Source: Planctomycetes bacterium RIFOXYC2_FULL_41_27 (GTDB lineage: Bacteria; Planctomycetota; Brocadiia; Brocadiales; Brocadiaceae). From it: 15,441 nt of DNA. Under the pieces are notes generated by a model. It was not told where the DNA came from and ran no database searches. It saw only the letters and a list, made by a program, of their open reading frames with translations. Shown piece by piece: positions 13,701 through 15,441 of the stretch. Within the stretch, counting starts at the first letter, position 1. Every line of letters begins with the position of its first letter. Position numbers and translations under genes: made by a program. Location: contig MHZD01000042.1 in assembly GCA_001828645.1 (NCBI GenBank), forward strand, positions 1 to 15,441, read 5' to 3'.

Positions 13701-13976
13701 CTATGGCTTTGCCTTTCCTATGATACGAAGTAATCTTGTAGATTTTGTTTTGCTTAAGGGTCTCGCCTCAATAATCTCAACCTTATCGCCCACTTTTGCT
13801 TCACTATTTTGATCGTGTGTTTTATAGATTGAAGACCGTTTTAGATACTTACCATATTTGGAATGTTTTACAAGACGCACAACCTCAACGACTATTGTTT
13901 TCTGCATCTTATTACTAATGACCGTCCCGACAATCTTCCTCCTTCTACCTCTTTTATTTTCAACGCTCATTTTCAA
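13701..13976 (-). CDS. rpsQ: 30S ribosomal protein S17
   Basis: Primary 16S rRNA binder with an OB fold. RRRKIVGTVISNKMQKTIVV (11-30), KYGKYLKRSSIYKTHD (40-55) and VGDKVEIIEARPLSKTK (62-78) identify it. Length 91 is typical. The start is either TTG at 13976 or ATG at 13970: the AAGGAG site (13982-13987, inside the end of rpmC) is five bases from the TTG and eleven from the ATG, which favours TTG; the family tolerates either N-terminus. Only two bases separate it from rpmC. Confidence 0.97.
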   Translation of the reverse strand: MKMSVENKRGRRRKIVGTVISNKMQKTIVVEVVRLVKHSKYGKYLKRSSIYKTHDQNSEAKVGDKVEIIEARPLSKTKSTRLLRIIGKAKP

Positions 13977-13978
13977 AC

Positions 13979-14197
13979 TTACTCCTTTGCCTTGAGAGGA
14001 GTATTGATAGACAAGTCCATCTCTCTCAAAATAGTTTTCAATCGCGCTACATTTCTTCGAACATCTCTCCGCTGTGCAGGATTTCGCGTTTCACCCGCTT
14101 GCCATTGAAATCGAATATTCAACGATTCCCTTCTGCATGCATCGATTTCTTCCAAAATCTCCTGCCTGGATTTCATTCTCATTTCACTAACCTTCAA
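13979..14197 (-). CDS. rpmC: 50S ribosomal protein L29
   Basis: Small helical protein by the tunnel exit, part of the trigger-factor/SRP docking site with L23. [20 protein letters not shown] (1-20), an RFQWQAGETRNPAQRRDVRR region (29-48) and the coiled NVARLKTILREMD (49-61) fit L29, at 72 residues. The start is a TTG that overlaps the rplP stop (TTGA). AAGGAG (14207-14212) sits nine bases upstream, inside rplP, and the conserved MK-x-x-E-x-R opening supports this start over the later ATGs. Confidence 0.96.
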   Translation of the reverse strand: MKVSEMRMKSRQEILEEIDACRRESLNIRFQWQAGETRNPAQRRDVRRNVARLKTILREMDLSINTPLKAKE

Positions 14198-14613
14198 ATC
14201 GTCTTTCTCCTTTGTACAAGCCTTACTTTAACCGGCATTTTATGGGCTACTCTATTAAACGTCTGCTTGGCAATTTCTTCATTGATACCGCTCAGCTCAT
14301 ACAAAATAGTCCCCGGTTTCACCACAGCGACCCAGAATTCAGGTTCACCCTTACCTTTTCCCATACGAGTTTCAATAGGTTTCGATGAAACGGATTTGTG
14401 TGGAAACACCCTTATCGTTAACTTCCCTTCTCTTGGAAGGTATTGTGATGCTGATACTCTTCCCGCCTCGAGTTGTTGGGCTGTTATCCACCCAGGTTCC
14501 AAAGACTGCAAACCAAATTCACCAAAAGATACTCTGTCACCTCTTGTCGCATTTCCTTTAATTTTTTGCCGTTGCGACTTCCTGAACTTTACCCTCTTCG
14601 GCATCAGGCGCAT
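14194..14613 (-). CDS. rplP: 50S ribosomal protein L16
   Basis: Organises the A-site tRNA pocket of the large subunit. [17 protein letters not shown] (4-20), [20 protein letters not shown] (30-49), RPREG-like [17 protein letters not shown] (58-74) and a [20 protein letters not shown] run (85-104) identify it. Length 139 is typical. ATGs at 14613 and 14604 are both possible. Either way the first 47-56 bases overlap the end of rpsC in another frame; the overlapped part encodes the conserved MPKRVK start, so the overlap is real on the L16 side. Confidence 0.97.
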   Translation of the reverse strand: MRLMPKRVKFRKSQRQKIKGNATRGDRVSFGEFGLQSLEPGWITAQQLEAGRVSASQYLPREGKLTIRVFPHKSVSSKPIETRMGKGKGEPEFWVAVVKPGTILYELSGINEEIAKQTFNRVAHKMPVKVRLVQRRKTI

Positions 14614-15256
14614 ATAACTTCTCCTTCCCGGAACTAATTAACCCTTTATAAATCCAAACTTTTACCCCAATAACACCATATGCCGTTTTGGCTTCAGCAA
14701 AACCGTAATCAACATCGGCCCTCAATGTATGCAAAGGAACACTTCCCGATGACATTTTTTCAGTCCTTGCGATCTCGGCTCCACCCAGCCTGCCTGCTAC
14801 CTGCATCTTTACGCCCTTTGCGCCTGCATCAACTGATGCATCCAGCGCTTTTTTCATCGCCCTTCTGAATGTGACTCGCTTTTCCAGCTGTTCTGCAACG
14901 TTTTCAGCAACAAGTTGCGCATGCAACTCTGGCTTCGTAATTTCTTTTATTTTTATAACTACTTCTCTTCCTGTAATTTTTTGTAACTCGTCTTTAAGTT
15001 TATCGACCTCAGCGCCTTTTCTACCAATTATCAAGCCAGGACGCGCAGTATGCAAAGTTATTTTTGCATCTTGCCGGGTTCTTTCTATCTCAATAACCGA
15101 AATCCCGGCAAAGCCATAATTTTTTTTAATTATCTTACGTATCTTTTGGTCTTCTACAAGCAATGAGCCAAAATTCTTCTTGTCGGCATACCAAATCGAT
15201 TTCCACCCCTGCGTTATTCCCAGCCTAAAGCCTATCGGACATACCTTTTGACCCAT
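14558..15256 (-). CDS. rpsC: 30S ribosomal protein S3
   Basis: Small-subunit head protein at the mRNA entry tunnel with helicase function. The N-terminus [20 protein letters not shown] (1-20), the type II KH motif GLIIGRKG (74-81) and the C-terminal domain with [20 protein letters not shown] (151-170), then [20 protein letters not shown] (178-197), are canonical. Length 232. A strong GAGGAG (15262-15267) lies five bases before the ATG. The last 18 residues (polar, acidic, ending VATAKN) are variable in the family and are read over the start of rplP. Confidence 0.98.
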   Translation of the reverse strand: MGQKVCPIGFRLGITQGWKSIWYADKKNFGSLLVEDQKIRKIIKKNYGFAGISVIEIERTRQDAKITLHTARPGLIIGRKGAEVDKLKDELQKITGREVVIKIKEITKPELHAQLVAENVAEQLEKRVTFRRAMKKALDASVDAGAKGVKMQVAGRLGGAEIARTEKMSSGSVPLHTLRADVDYGFAEAKTAYGVIGVKVWIYKGLISSGKEKLYAPDAEEGKVQEVATAKN

Positions 15257-15277
15257 CTTATCTCCTCTGATTATTAT

Positions 15278-15441
15278 TTATACTTTTGTTTTTTCAGATA
15301 ATACTACCGTGATATGACTTGTACGCTTCAATATCCGTGCCGACATACCACGAGGCCTTGTACGTTGCCATTTTCTAGTTGGACCACCATCCACTAAAGC
15401 TTGTGTTACATACAAAGAATCAACATCAACGTCCAAATTTT
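15278..15441 (-). CDS. rplV: 50S ribosomal protein L22, C-terminal part (cut by window edge)
   Basis: The open frame enters from the right edge (two bases of a split codon at 15440-15441) and ends TAA at 15278-15280, giving the last 53 residues. They read ...LDVDVDSLYVTQALVDGGPT, then RKWQRTRPRGMSARILKRTS and a HITVVLSEK ending; this is the extended beta-hairpin and C-terminus of L22, which lines the exit tunnel. Its place before rpsC is the universal S10-cluster order. 21 bases, including the rpsC ribosome binding site, separate the two genes. Confidence 0.95.
   Translation of the reverse strand, partial: NLDVDVDSLYVTQALVDGGPTRKWQRTRPRGMSARILKRTSHITVVLSEKTKV

Noticed and set aside
14099..14617. 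Plus-strand frame of 172 codons opposite rplP
   Set aside because: Fully antisense to rplP and rpmC, with no family resemblance or ribosome binding site.

Overview
This window is almost entirely a bacterial ribosomal-protein superoperon read on the minus strand. From right to left, in the direction of transcription, it runs: end of rplV, rpsC, rplP, rpmC, rpsQ, rplN, rplX, rplE, rpsZ (zinc-type S14), rpsH, rplF, rplR, rpsE, rplO, secY, adk, map, infA, rpmJ, rpsM, a SAM-dependent methyltransferase gene, rpsK, rpsD, rpoA, rplQ. This is the tail of the S10 cluster joined to the spc and alpha clusters. A strong hairpin terminator follows rplQ at 2343-2382. The order with adk-map-infA-rpmJ between secY and rpsM is the one common in Gram-positive bacteria and many other phyla, not the E. 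coli order. Two departures stand out: rpmD (L30) is absent, with rpsE and rplO overlapping by four bases, and a methyltransferase gene sits between rpsM and rpsK.

Beyond the terminator, a minus-strand pair encodes a Maf nucleotide pyrophosphatase and a small dual-specificity phosphatase that closely resembles the vertebrate DUSP23/VHZ type. They overlap by up to 17 bases. They converge, with a single base between stop codons, on a plus-strand gene for an ATPase of the BadF/BadG/HgdC family (2-hydroxyacyl-CoA dehydratase activator type), which starts at 489.

The left 488 bases hold no convincing protein gene but much structure. There is a minus-strand intrinsic terminator (24-54) with a promoter-like pair about 70 bases upstream of it, which together could delimit a short RNA. 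There is also a perfect 28-bp inverted repeat (205-267), a plausible plus-strand promoter (314-340), a short direct repeat and a C/G-run hairpin (437-454).

The organism is a bacterium of moderate A+T content by eye. Zinc-type (cysteine-rich) forms of S4, S14, L36 and Adk, loss of L30, a BadF-type activase and a eukaryote-like phosphatase would fit an anaerobic deep-branching lineage such as an anammox planctomycete, but that placement is an impression from memory and not shown here. The genes cooperate in building ribosomes (r-proteins), transcription (RpoA), translation initiation (IF1), protein export (SecY), N-terminal methionine removal (Map) and adenylate balance (Adk). Most of the window is ordinary and highly conserved. 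The items most worth a second look are the inserted methyltransferase, the DUSP23-like phosphatase, an internal insertion in L17, the altered cysteine pattern of L24, the 56-base rpsC/rplP overlap and the structured left end.
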